From DATFNI01 sp963787205 (GTDB lineage: Bacteria > Bacteroidota > Rhodothermia > Balneolales > DATFMH01), in contig CAWBCD010000006.1 of assembly GCA_963787205.1 (NCBI GenBank), forward strand, positions 252,209 through 316,208: 64,000 bases of DNA. The letters are read 5' to 3'. Numbering within the stretch: the first letter of the stretch is position 1; the number at the start of each line of letters is the position of its first letter. The notes below the pieces were generated by a model. It saw only the letters and a list, made by a program, of their open reading frames with translations, was not told where the DNA came from and did no database searches. Made by a program: the position numbers and the translations under genes. Shown piece by piece: positions 9,228-17,790 of the stretch.

Positions 9228-10496
9228 ATGGAACCAAATTTGCCTGAACTTATTCGGTCCTATTGTAAAGACGAAGCATCCTTCAATTCCGTATGGAGTC
9301 GATTTCAGAAATTAATGAATCGTTGCTCCATAGCTGAGAAGAATCTGGAATTACTTGAATCTGCGATCAGATACGACTACGATTCAATATTGATTACAGA
9401 GTTGGACCTTGAAGATCCAGGTCCCAAAATTGTGTATGTCAATGATGGTTTTTGCGAGATGACCGGATTTAGCCGCGATGAAGTTATTGGAAAGACTCCG
9501 CGCATACTGCAGGGCCCGAAGACCGACCCTGAAGTTTTGAAAAGATTAAAACTGTCACTGCAGGAAGGTAAATCCTTCTTTGGACAAACGATTAATTACA
9601 GGAGGGATGGTACCGAATTTGTGAATCAGTGGGACATACACCCACTGTATAACAAAGATGGAGAGATCACGCACTGGGTTTCATATCAACATGATATTAC
9701 GCGTCGAAAACGTGCCCAAATGGACTTCCAGCGGGCCGCTCGATCTGAATTTGACTCACTTGTTGAAAACTCAAAACGCATCCAGGTTGATTTTACTGAT
9801 GATGGCTCGATTATCATTGGTAATCATCTCTTCCGTGATCTTTTGGGCTATAATCAGGATGAGATAAAGAAATTAACTATCTGGGATCTTGTTCATGAGG
9901 AAGATCAGGCACGCCTGAAAAATGCAATTGAAAGGAATCAAAATGGCGGCGAGGTCATTGATACCGACTACACTATTCGTCTCATCCATAAAAAAGGCAT
10001 GCTCATTGAATGTGCACTGGATATTGAGCATCTGAAAGTTGAAGGTAATTCGTTTAATCGGGCAACTGTTGATAATGTAACCCTTCAAAAACGCGTCATT
10101 CAGACACTCGAAAAGAGAAATGAGGACTTCCTCCGCTTATTCAAGTCGAAAAGTGATTTCAATTATGGACTTGATGCGAGCGATAGTGGGAATCCCCGTT
10201 TTACCTGGTTTTCTGAAGGTTTTGAAGAACTTACCGGATTCGATGCTGATCAGTTTACGACTCAAGACGGGTGGAAAAAACTAATATATAAAGATGATAT
10301 TGATCTCGTTCACAAACATATTGAACGTGTTCTGGGGGGTAAATCATCAACCGAAGAGTATCGTATAAAAACAGCTAACAATCATTATATACGGATAATT
10401 GATTATATGCGTCCCGATGAAGACTTAAATCACGGGGGAATAAAAAGGCTCACTGGCTCCATCATGCACAAGGTTGCTGAAGAAAAAGAAGCCTGA
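9228..10496 (+). CDS. Triple-PAS-domain sensory protein without an output domain
   Basis: 422 residues. After an N-terminal helix come three PAS units. The first is at about residues 55-165 (IVYVNDGFCEMTGFSRDEVIGK, RILQGPKTD, a C-terminal DITRRK linker), the second at about 170-290 (FRDLLGYNQDEI) and the third at about 300-415 (WFSEGFEELTGFDADQF). No histidine kinase, GGDEF, EAL or DNA-binding domain follows, so the protein probably signals through a partner. PAS1 looks like LOV domains, but the flavin-adduct cysteine of the NCRFLQG motif is replaced (TPRILQG), so blue-light sensing of that kind is not expected. The signal is unknown. Confidence 0.8.
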   Translation: MEPNLPELIRSYCKDEASFNSVWSRFQKLMNRCSIAEKNLELLESAIRYDYDSILITELDLEDPGPKIVYVNDGFCEMTGFSRDEVIGKTPRILQGPKTDPEVLKRLKLSLQEGKSFFGQTINYRRDGTEFVNQWDIHPLYNKDGEITHWVSYQHDITRRKRAQMDFQRAARSEFDSLVENSKRIQVDFTDDGSIIIGNHLFRDLLGYNQDEIKKLTIWDLVHEEDQARLKNAIERNQNGGEVIDTDYTIRLIHKKGMLIECALDIEHLKVEGNSFNRATVDNVTLQKRVIQTLEKRNEDFLRLFKSKSDFNYGLDASDSGNPRFTWFSEGFEELTGFDADQFTTQDGWKKLIYKDDIDLVHKHIERVLGGKSSTEEYRIKTANNHYIRIIDYMRPDEDLNHGGIKRLTGSIMHKVAEEKEA

Positions 10497-10523
10497 GTTA
10501 TCTATAGATAGTCTGAAATAGCG

Positions 10524-11402
10524 TTATTTAGTTGTCAGCGGGCTGCCCTGCATTAATTGTTTGTACTTTGTATTGGCGAGTTTAATCTCATGTCTTTTGC
10601 CTAAATGGGCAGCATCGATTGACGGTTGTACATTCTCTTTAAAGATGCGGTCGAAACTACCATCTTTCATTCCTGCCAAAAGTCCTTCCCTGATTCGCTT
10701 TGCCAGTGCAAGATTGTCCTTCTTGACATAGAAAAACATATCTGTTGGATATTTAATATAGATACCATTGGCTACCACCAAATGCTTTTCAGGGTGATGT
10801 TGTATTTCATAATTTATCTCGTACACTCCTCTTGGAAATCCGTCAATGGTATGGTTTTCCAACATGGTGAATAAACTGTCGTATGTCTGCGATTTTATGA
10901 CATTGATTCCATTTGATTCTAATATTTGCGTATCCGGCCAATCATATTCCTGACCCAGACGAAACTTGTTCAGTTGATCTTTGTTGGTCACATCCGCAAA
11001 CAAATTTTTATCCGACTGATTAACCAAAATCAAACGGCATCCTATATATCCTTTTGAGAGTGGTACTTTGATAGTCCTTAAAACCCATTCTCTTGCTGTC
11101 GACATCATCGAATATACAACTTCAACACCTTCACCGACGCGCAGATGGCGAAAAGCAACACGCTGAGTCACATTCTCCATAACCGGTTCCATTTTAAAAG
11201 GTCCGTATTGCTTTTCCGTTTCTTCCAGGGCCATATGAAGAAGCTTTCGATAATAAAAATGAGTAATAGCATCACTTGGGTCAGCATAATATCGGACTAA
11301 TGTGACCTTTTTTTGTTGAGCGTAGAGAGGACCCGCTATAAAAAAAACAGCCCAGAAACTCATCGCAGATACCATCAGAAAAACGTGCTTTTTTAGTTTC
11401 AT
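10524..11402 (-). CDS. Periplasmic substrate-binding-like protein, copy 1
   Basis: About 292 residues from the ATG at 11402. That start gives a clean signal peptide (KLKKHVFLMVSAMSFWAVFF, ending near LYAQQ), whereas the longer frame puts 11 extra residues before it. The mature part looks like a two-lobed family 3 solute-binding protein. It is clearly paralogous to the next gene: both contain GYIG.RLILV, the WPDTQILE.NG.NV segment, DGFPRGV and the IKYPTDM.FYV block, and both end with a PSIDAAHL motif. No permease or ATPase gene is nearby. It may therefore act as a sensor or a carrier for a distant system. The ligand is unknown. Confidence 0.7.
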   Translation of the reverse strand: MKLKKHVFLMVSAMSFWAVFFIAGPLYAQQKKVTLVRYYADPSDAITHFYYRKLLHMALEETEKQYGPFKMEPVMENVTQRVAFRHLRVGEGVEVVYSMMSTAREWVLRTIKVPLSKGYIGCRLILVNQSDKNLFADVTNKDQLNKFRLGQEYDWPDTQILESNGINVIKSQTYDSLFTMLENHTIDGFPRGVYEINYEIQHHPEKHLVVANGIYIKYPTDMFFYVKKDNLALAKRIREGLLAGMKDGSFDRIFKENVQPSIDAAHLGKRHEIKLANTKYKQLMQGSPLTTK

Positions 11403-11552
11403 TTTTAATCGAATTGTAAAAAAGCTATTAAACACAAAGGCGACTTATAGTTTGCAACATGCTTTCTAATAAGCCTGGAATTCATCAAATATAATAATTC
11501 AGAGTTTTTCATCCGAATATAATAGATAGACCCCTAATATCCGATAACTACC

Positions 11553-12410
11553 TTACCGACTCTGCTCATCTTTTAGCATTCTGGTGTATGTCGGGTTAGA
11601 CAGCTTGATGACGTGTCTTTCATCCAAATGGGCTGCGTCAATTGAAGGCTGCAGGTACTTTCTGAATATCTTGTTAAACGAACCGTCCTTCTGGCCGGCT
11701 TTTAGCCCTTTTTCCAGCCTTTCTGCTAACGAGATGTTATCCTTCCTGACATAGAAATACATATCCGTCGGGTATTTTATATAGATATCATTAGCTGCGA
11801 CCATTTTACGATGCGGATACTTACTGATGATGCCCTCAAACTCCGTCACTCCCCTGGGAAAACCGTCAATCTTATTTTCCATGAGCATATCCACCAGACT
11901 GTCCACTGAAAGAGAAGTAACCACATTCATCCCATTATCTTCGAGAATTTGAGTGTCCGGCCAGTCAAATCCCTGACCAAGCTTTTTTTGTCGTAACTCA
12001 TTCGCGTTTGTGATCTTTGCGAAATGATATCTGTTCTCCGGGGTCACCAAAATCAAGCGAACTCCAATGTACCCCTTAGTCAGTGGCACATTAACCGCTT
12101 TAAAAACCCATCGACGGGCCATAGACGACATCGTAAATATGACATCGACGCCATCTCCTACTCTGAGGCGTTTTAGCGTTTCGCGTTGTGTCCTATTCTG
12201 ATAAACAGGCAAAAGTTTGAATGGACCGTCCTGACTTTCCGTTTCGCGTAATGCCATATGCAACAGATCGGCATAATATCGATTTGCCGGCATATCCTTA
12301 TAGTCGTAGTATCGAACTAAAAGGGTATCCTGCGCAAAAGATGCGACGCAGGTTAACAAAAATATAAGTACCCCGGTCAGAAAAGAGCGGGGAATTATCT
12401 TACGTTTCAT
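11553..12410 (-). CDS. Periplasmic substrate-binding-like protein, copy 2
   Basis: 285 residues with a signal peptide (FLTGVLIFLLTCVASFAQ). It shares the whole length and order of motifs with copy 1 (for example VRYYD versus VRYYA at the mature N-terminus, FDWPDTQILEDNGMNV, DGFPRGVTEF, IKYPTDMYFYV). The two genes lie in tandem on the same strand with about 150 bases between them, and look like a duplication. The conserved Asp/Arg pairs in DGFPRGV would suit an anionic or amino-acid-like ligand, but this is a guess. Confidence 0.7.
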   Translation of the reverse strand: MKRKIIPRSFLTGVLIFLLTCVASFAQDTLLVRYYDYKDMPANRYYADLLHMALRETESQDGPFKLLPVYQNRTQRETLKRLRVGDGVDVIFTMSSMARRWVFKAVNVPLTKGYIGVRLILVTPENRYHFAKITNANELRQKKLGQGFDWPDTQILEDNGMNVVTSLSVDSLVDMLMENKIDGFPRGVTEFEGIISKYPHRKMVAANDIYIKYPTDMYFYVRKDNISLAERLEKGLKAGQKDGSFNKIFRKYLQPSIDAAHLDERHVIKLSNPTYTRMLKDEQSR

Positions 12411-12746
12411 TTCAATCGGTAATTATACTTCTGGAATCGTTTTCACAACGTAGTGATATTATTCTCGACACATTGATTACTATTTATAAGCTATTGGATT
12501 GAAGATAGTTAACTATCTTACTTTTTGGGGGATGATTCGTATCAGGCTTGCATACGAATACTACGAGTTTTATTGGGACATCCTGTAAACCTGTAATCGC
12601 ATAATACCTGATCATCGGGTTAAGAAAATTGTAATCTATTGTTGTTAAATGAATTACAACAAATTAGACTGATCGTTATCCAAACGGTTTGCCGATATCA
12701 TAACATTGTTCCCCCGGAATATAGTAGAGGAATTCGAAACCGATTA
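12411..12746. other. Intergenic region upstream of the tandem binding-protein genes
   Basis: 336 bases with minus-strand genes on both sides. It holds the likely promoter of the copy 2 binding protein and an 18-bp perfect palindrome (separate entry). No gene was seen. Confidence 0.4.
12502..12519. promoter_or_regulatory. 18-bp perfect palindrome, possible operator
   Basis: AAGATAGTTAACTATCTT is its own reverse complement over all 18 bases. It lies about 92 bases upstream of the copy 2 binding-protein start. A dimeric repressor site is the simplest reading; no regulator gene of an obvious matching kind is adjacent. Confidence 0.4.
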
Positions 12747-13277
12747 TCACTCCTGATTAAATGAAAACTTTGAAATTTGATCGGCTCCAATCAAATTTTT
12801 ATCAAATAAGTAGGTAAGTATTTTCCTCCCGAAAACTTCATTATCCAGGCTTTCATTCATAAAGGCTGATATATGATTCATGATAAACTTCCTGTCGGAT
12901 TTGATCGAGCTCCTGTAATCGAGTATGACCGGGAGTTCTTTCTGAACGGATAACCTCAAAAAATGAAGTTCTACCAGATTCGGATTTTCATCAATAGCCT
13001 GTTCCAGCAGCACTTTTCCCTTGTTGAAAAGATACCATTTTTTAAGCGGGTTACCGGTAATACGGGCGCGCATCATGGTTGCAACGCCCAGGTATCCTTT
13101 TACCAATGGATCACCTGATGCCTGATAGTTTTGAGCTGTTTTGTAAAACGGCATTATCACCTGATTATCGTTGCCTGATTGCCAGAAAAGAACACGCAGT
13201 TTCTCAACCGAATTCGTTGTACGATCTGTGTGCCCGGCAGAAACAAGCATCATGGCAAACAGAAGAATGAGAAGCAT
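12747..13277 (-). CDS. Secreted or periplasmic protein of unknown function in the carotenoid operon
   Basis: 176 residues with a hydrophobic N-terminus (LLILLFAMMLVSAG) that looks like a short signal peptide or anchor. The rest is helical (AQNYQASGDPLVKGYLGVATMM, NKGKVLLEQAIDENPNLVELHFLRLSVQ), resembling a degenerate TPR pair. Its start lies one base after the crtB stop, so it is co-transcribed with crtI-crtB. I do not recognise a family. The location suggests a link to pigment or membrane function, but nothing in the sequence shows an enzyme. Confidence 0.65.
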   Translation of the reverse strand: MLLILLFAMMLVSAGHTDRTTNSVEKLRVLFWQSGNDNQVIMPFYKTAQNYQASGDPLVKGYLGVATMMRARITGNPLKKWYLFNKGKVLLEQAIDENPNLVELHFLRLSVQKELPVILDYRSSIKSDRKFIMNHISAFMNESLDNEVFGRKILTYLFDKNLIGADQISKFSFNQE

Positions 13278-13278
13278 G

Positions 13279-14133
13279 TTAGAGCAAATTAAACCTGTTT
13301 AAGACCAAAGCTTTGCATAAAAGATAACATTTTGTTCTGTTTGGTACCCGTATTCTGACCGATGCTATTTTTTCCGGTGGAACCATCCTTATCTTGCGCA
13401 ACAACGTCAGGTAGTATAAATAGGCAAGATAAACGCCAAGCCTTGCCTTGATAGGTAACCGGATGATTCCGCGATATGCTTTACTGAAATCCTCTTCTAT
13501 ATCCTTTTCGATGTCTTTCTTTACTGATTTTGTAAATTCACTAATCTGCAGTTGGGGGAAATACTGACGGCGCAGTTCTATACTGTCCTGCCTCAAGTCT
13601 CTCAGGAAGTTTACTTTTTGAAAGGCCGAACCCAGGTAAACAGCGGCATCAGCCAGCTCGGTATATTGTTTTCTGTTTCCGTTTGTAAAAACACAAAGGC
13701 ACATCAGTCCCACTACTTCAGCTGACCCGTAGATATACTCTTTGTAACTGCTTTCCGTGTGATTCTGATAGTTCAGATCCATTTCCATGCTTCTAAAAAA
13801 AGCATCGATCAGCTCACGACCTATATTGTATTTCCCGACCACCTCCTGAAAATTATGCAAGATGGGATTCAGGCTGATCTTATGTTCAATGGCCAGATAG
13901 GTGTCTTCCCGAAAACGATCCAGGAGGAATGGTTGATCATTATCAAGAAAGGTATCGACAATCTCATCAGCGAGTCGTACGAATCCATATATCGCACAAA
14001 TAGGATTTCGAATGCTTTTGTGAAGCATCCAGATACCCAGTGAAAACGAAGTACTGTATTTATGCGTCACCATCTTGCTGCAAGATTCGGTGACTTGTTG
14101 ATATAAGAGCTGATTCCGGGTTGTGATGTTCAT
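13279..14133 (-). CDS. crtB: Phytoene synthase CrtB
   Basis: 284 residues of the squalene/phytoene synthase family. The first aspartate-rich motif is LADEIVDTF and the second is in FLRDLRQD; both bind the diphosphates of two geranylgeranyl diphosphates through magnesium. It joins these to make phytoene, the first committed carotenoid. The length is usual for bacterial CrtB. The start overlaps the crtI stop by four bases, giving translational coupling. No geranylgeranyl diphosphate synthase (crtE) lies in the window. Confidence 0.93.
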   Translation of the reverse strand: MNITTRNQLLYQQVTESCSKMVTHKYSTSFSLGIWMLHKSIRNPICAIYGFVRLADEIVDTFLDNDQPFLLDRFREDTYLAIEHKISLNPILHNFQEVVGKYNIGRELIDAFFRSMEMDLNYQNHTESSYKEYIYGSAEVVGLMCLCVFTNGNRKQYTELADAAVYLGSAFQKVNFLRDLRQDSIELRRQYFPQLQISEFTKSVKKDIEKDIEEDFSKAYRGIIRLPIKARLGVYLAYLYYLTLLRKIRMVPPEKIASVRIRVPNRTKCYLLCKALVLNRFNLL

Positions 14134-15608
14134 GATGCAAGAGATTTTATGAGCATCCTGGCTGCCATATTTCCCGAGAGCATGGACGGCGGCAATCCAG
14201 GGCCTGGCATGGTAAGTTGACCTGCAAACATCAGGTTTTTGATTTTTCGATGTCTCATGGATGGCTTCATAAAGGCCGTCTGTTTAAGCGTGTTAGCCAA
14301 TCCATAAGCATTCCCACGGTAGGAGTGGTACTCCCTTTGAAAATCGCGCACTCCAAATGAGGTACGATAAATAACTCTGCTGCGGATTTCTTCGCCAAGA
14401 TGCCGCTCCATACGATCCATGACGAGCTGATAATAATGCTCGTGAATTTGCTCATCATCGCGTAATCCCGGAGCGACCGGAATCAGCAAGAACAGGTTTT
14501 CATACCCTTCAGGTGCCACTGAAGGATCCGTCTTGCTGGGACAGCAGACATAAAACAACGGTTTTTCGGGCCAGGCTGGATGGTTATAGATCACATCCGC
14601 ATGACGGTCAAGGTCTTCGTCAAAAAACAGGTTATGATGTGTCAAACCTGACAGCTTACCCTTAACCCCTACATAGTAGAGCAGACTGGATGGTGCGAGT
14701 GTGCGGTTTTTCCAATAATCCTCGTTATACAGTCTCCATTGCTTCGGCAACAGGTTTTGTTCGATATGGTGATAATCGCCCGCAGCAATCAGGGCATCTG
14801 TCGGAACACTTCGTTTAGGAGTTAACAGGGAAGTAACCTGTCTTGAACTCACCTCAATCCCGTTTATTTCTTCACCAAAATTAAAACTGACCCCCTGCCC
14901 AACAGCGATTTCCATCCACGCTTCAATGATTCTATACATGCCTCCCATAGGATACCATGTTCCCAGTTCCAGGTCTGCATAATTCATGAGGCTGTATAAT
15001 GCAGGGATTTGTTGGGAAGTCCCACCGAGAAATAAAACAGGAAAGCTCAGCAGGCTTATGATCTGCGGATCTCTGAAATACTTTTTCAAATGCTTATGCA
15101 TCGTGGTGAACATGTTCAGACGCATTGCATTGCGCAACAGACCCGGATCCAGAAAATCCGTTAATTTGAAATGTGACCGCTGGGCGAAATCTCCCATTCC
15201 CAGCTGGTATTTAACCTGTGCCTCGTCTAAAAACTGATGTAATTTTTTGAAACTGCCGGTCTCACGCTTCTCCATCCACGATTGCAACTGTTCCACATTG
15301 GCGGGCACTCTCAGCGGTTCATCATTGTTCCAAAAGACGGTATATGAAGGATTAAGTCGTACAAGTTCATAAAAATCTGATGATGAGTATCCGAATTTCT
15401 GGTATAAATCCTCGAACACATCGGGCATCCAGTACCAGCTTGGTCCCATATCAAAAACAAAACCATCTTGGATGAGTTGACGAACTCTTCCACCCGGAAG
15501 TTGATTTTTTTCAAACACAGTAACACTGTAACCTTGTTGGGCCATAGTGGCTGCTGCAACCAAACCCGCTATTCCGGAACCGATAATTGAAATTTTGTTA
15601 TCTTTCAT
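14130..15608 (-). CDS. crtI: Phytoene desaturase CrtI
   Basis: 492 residues. The N-terminal dinucleotide fold (IGSGIAGLVAAATMAQQG, then VFEKN and PGGR) binds FAD. The C-terminal CrtI-type signature is seen in MFAGQLTMPGPGLPPSMLSG. It introduces conjugated double bonds into phytoene to give lycopene. It is the first gene of the minus-strand carotenoid operon crtI-crtB-unknown, and its start faces crtZ across a divergent promoter region of about 110 bases. Confidence 0.95.
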   Translation of the reverse strand: MKDNKISIIGSGIAGLVAAATMAQQGYSVTVFEKNQLPGGRVRQLIQDGFVFDMGPSWYWMPDVFEDLYQKFGYSSSDFYELVRLNPSYTVFWNNDEPLRVPANVEQLQSWMEKRETGSFKKLHQFLDEAQVKYQLGMGDFAQRSHFKLTDFLDPGLLRNAMRLNMFTTMHKHLKKYFRDPQIISLLSFPVLFLGGTSQQIPALYSLMNYADLELGTWYPMGGMYRIIEAWMEIAVGQGVSFNFGEEINGIEVSSRQVTSLLTPKRSVPTDALIAAGDYHHIEQNLLPKQWRLYNEDYWKNRTLAPSSLLYYVGVKGKLSGLTHHNLFFDEDLDRHADVIYNHPAWPEKPLFYVCCPSKTDPSVAPEGYENLFLLIPVAPGLRDDEQIHEHYYQLVMDRMERHLGEEIRSRVIYRTSFGVRDFQREYHSYRGNAYGLANTLKQTAFMKPSMRHRKIKNLMFAGQLTMPGPGLPPSMLSGNMAARMLIKSLAS

Positions 15609-15613
15609 GTTTG

Positions 15614-15649
15614 TTACAGTAAAATGTAATTATTCAAAACAACATGTAA
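15614..15649. promoter_or_regulatory. Candidate operator in the crtI/crtZ divergent promoter
   Basis: An inverted pair TTACA-N6-TGTAA lies at 15614-15629 and a further TGTAA at 15645-15649, just upstream of crtI. Repeats containing ACA spaced by about one or two helical turns are the kind of site bound by CarH/LitR-type MerR regulators, and a gene for such a regulator closes the divergent operon. Binding is inferred, not shown. Confidence 0.4.
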
Positions 15650-15721
15650 ACTTTTCAAAACGTTTCCGTGTTTAGCCAATAAATAAGAAAAGCAGTAAGA
15701 TCATATTATAATTCATTAATT

Positions 15722-16177
15722 ATGTTATATATAATCATAGGTTTTGCAACCTTTGCTTTAATGGAATGGGTTGCATGGTTTTCACATAAGTACATCATGC
15801 ATGGATTGTTATGGGTATTGCATGAAGACCATCACATACCACCAGACACTACTTTTCAGAAAAATGATTGGTTTGCCCTCATTTTTGCAGTGCCCTCCAT
15901 TTTGCTGATATTTGTGGGGACCTTTTATCACAGTCCGATCAGTCTCTCTATAGGGATTGGAATATTGCTATATGGGTTAGCTTACTTTTTTGTACATGAC
16001 ATATATGTACATCGACGGATCAATATCTTCCAACATCTGGATAATACTTACCTGAGAGCTTTACGTATCGCACACAAGATGCATCACAAACATATCGGGA
16101 AAAAACCCGGCGAGTCTTTTGGATTTCTTTGGGTTGGCAAGAAATACTGGGTAATGGCACGGGAGAGGAAACATTGA
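15722..16177 (+). CDS. crtZ: Beta-carotene hydroxylase CrtZ
   Basis: 151 residues, a membrane protein of the fatty-acid hydroxylase superfamily. The histidine clusters for the di-iron site are all present: HKYIMHG, HEDHH, HDIYVHRR and HKMHHKH. It adds 3-hydroxyl groups to beta-ionone rings, giving zeaxanthin from beta-carotene. The length is typical of bacterial CrtZ. It is the first gene of the plus-strand carotenoid operon, three bases ahead of the cyclase. Confidence 0.92.
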   Translation: MLYIIIGFATFALMEWVAWFSHKYIMHGLLWVLHEDHHIPPDTTFQKNDWFALIFAVPSILLIFVGTFYHSPISLSIGIGILLYGLAYFFVHDIYVHRRINIFQHLDNTYLRALRIAHKMHHKHIGKKPGESFGFLWVGKKYWVMARERKH

Positions 16178-16180
16178 CAT

Positions 16181-16855
16181 ATGTCGTCCTATCTTTGGTT
16201 AAACATCCTGGTGATCATCATTCCCTTCCTGGGAAGTTTTGAGAAACGGGTTCGATATCATCAGAAGTGGAAGCATCTCTTTAAAGCTATTTTTCTGACC
16301 CTTATTCCCTTTATCATTTGGGATAGCCTGTTCGCACATTTTGGGATCTGGCATTTCAATCCGAACTATGTAAGCTCTTTTTCCCTACTCGGACTCCCAA
16401 TCGACGAATGGCTGTTTTTTATAACCGTACCCTATTCATGCTTATATATTTATGAATGGGTAAAATATTTCAGGCGTGACCGGGCTCAGATTTATGGCGC
16501 TGCTGATCGATTTGTTTTGATCCTCTTATGCGGGGCCGCTTTACTTACAGCTTTCTTTTTCTTTAGTAAAAGCTACACTTTAGTTGTTTTTGGCAGTGTT
16601 GCTTATTTTCTGATATTTCTTATTGCAAACAAGCCTGTATTTATACGAAATTTCTGGATCGCTTTTTTTATTTCCATGATTCCGTTTCTAATTGTGAATG
16701 GTTACCTGACTGCCAAACCTGTTGTGATGTACAATAGCCATGGGTTCATTGGGTTGCGACTATTTACTATCCCTTTGGAAGACATCTTCTACAGTTTCCT
16801 TCTGTTACTTATGAATACTTTTTTCTATGAGCAATCACTAAGCCGGGAGCTATAA
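16181..16855 (+). CDS. Lycopene cyclase, fused CrtYc/CrtYd type
   Basis: 224 residues, almost entirely hydrophobic with about seven membrane segments. The two halves carry the repeated motif of this cyclase type: LPIDEWLFFITVPYSCLYIYEW in the first half (split by its P-D-E core) and IPLEDIFYSFLLLLMN in the second. The heterodimeric actinobacterial CrtYc and CrtYd are joined here into one chain, as is common in Bacteroidota and archaea. It closes the ends of lycopene into beta rings. The stop codon shares a base with the start of the regulator gene. Confidence 0.88.
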   Translation: MSSYLWLNILVIIIPFLGSFEKRVRYHQKWKHLFKAIFLTLIPFIIWDSLFAHFGIWHFNPNYVSSFSLLGLPIDEWLFFITVPYSCLYIYEWVKYFRRDRAQIYGAADRFVLILLCGAALLTAFFFFSKSYTLVVFGSVAYFLIFLIANKPVFIRNFWIAFFISMIPFLIVNGYLTAKPVVMYNSHGFIGLRLFTIPLEDIFYSFLLLLMNTFFYEQSLSREL

Positions 16856-17790
16856 TGATTAAGCAGAATTTTACTTTGCGTGATATCGAACAGATTACCG
16901 GCATACAGTCTGCCACTCTCCGGATGTGGAAAAAACGTTATGGTATCCTTCAACCACGTAAAGTACAGGCCAAGAAACTGTATTATGATGTGGACGATCT
17001 TAAGTACCTCTTGAACATTAAGATATTGACGGATCATGGTTACCGGATTTCACAGGTTCTTGAAATGGATATCGATGAGATACATGACAAAATCCATTCT
17101 TTGACCCTGCAACGTTCAAATGCCTATGACGGCCAGCTGTCTAACGAGCTTCTTACCGCGATCATAGATCTTAATGAGTCCAATCTTGAGCATGCTTACT
17201 TCAGGTCTGTGGAAATATTCGGTTTTAAAAATGCCATGAAGAAGATACTCCTGCCCCTGCTTGTCCATCTGGGCGATTTATGGATGACCGATGCGATTCA
17301 TGTGCTACAGGAGCATTTTTACAGCCACTTTTTAAGGCAAAAGCTCATGATGGCTACCGACATTCTGCCCCCGGTAAATAGAGAGAGTAACGTTCTTATG
17401 TTCTTACCGGAATTGGAGCTTCACGACATTTCCCTGTTATTCCTGAACTACCTGTTTCGTGATGCCGGAACCAAGACGCTGTATCTTGGACAGTCTGTTC
17501 CCTATTCAGATCTGCGGATGATTCTTGCTAACCAAGGCATTGCTGCAGCTGTCTTTAACATCATCTACACCGGCAACCTGGATCTCCACCAGGGAATGAT
17601 GCCGAAAATCATTTCGGCATTCCCCGATGTAAGATTCATTATGACAGCTTCCGATGCCACTCGTGGAATTTTCTCCAAACTTGCGCAAAAGAAGAAACTA
17701 AACAACCTCGAACTCTACGACAATATGGATGAAATAGAGAACAAGGTTCTGCCCGAGCTGTCAAAGAGCCATTCTGACACACTCACCTGA
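16855..17790 (+). CDS. CarH/LitR-like MerR-family regulator with a B12-binding domain
   Basis: 311 residues. An N-terminal MerR helix-turn-helix (TLRDIEQITGIQSATLRMW, then KRYGILQP) is followed by a four-helix and Rossmann-like B12 domain. The hallmark W-x9-EH motif is intact (W143, E153, H154). H190, in an ELHDIS stretch, aligns with the lower-ligand histidine of Thermus CarH (ExHxxG there). Such proteins repress carotenoid genes in the dark with adenosylcobalamin bound and let go on illumination. The residue after the conserved Trp is Met144, where Thermus CarH has the His that forms the bis-His photoproduct. The gene is coupled to the cyclase by a TAATG overlap. It overlaps the convergent TonB gene by eight bases. 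Confidence 0.82.
   Translation: MIKQNFTLRDIEQITGIQSATLRMWKKRYGILQPRKVQAKKLYYDVDDLKYLLNIKILTDHGYRISQVLEMDIDEIHDKIHSLTLQRSNAYDGQLSNELLTAIIDLNESNLEHAYFRSVEIFGFKNAMKKILLPLLVHLGDLWMTDAIHVLQEHFYSHFLRQKLMMATDILPPVNRESNVLMFLPELELHDISLLFLNYLFRDAGTKTLYLGQSVPYSDLRMILANQGIAAAVFNIIYTGNLDLHQGMMPKIISAFPDVRFIMTASDATRGIFSKLAQKKKLNNLELYDNMDEIENKVLPELSKSHSDTLT

Noticed and set aside
9380..9700. LOV blue-light photoreceptor domain in the PAS protein
   Set aside because: The adduct-forming cysteine of the NCRFLQG motif is not there (TPRILQG).
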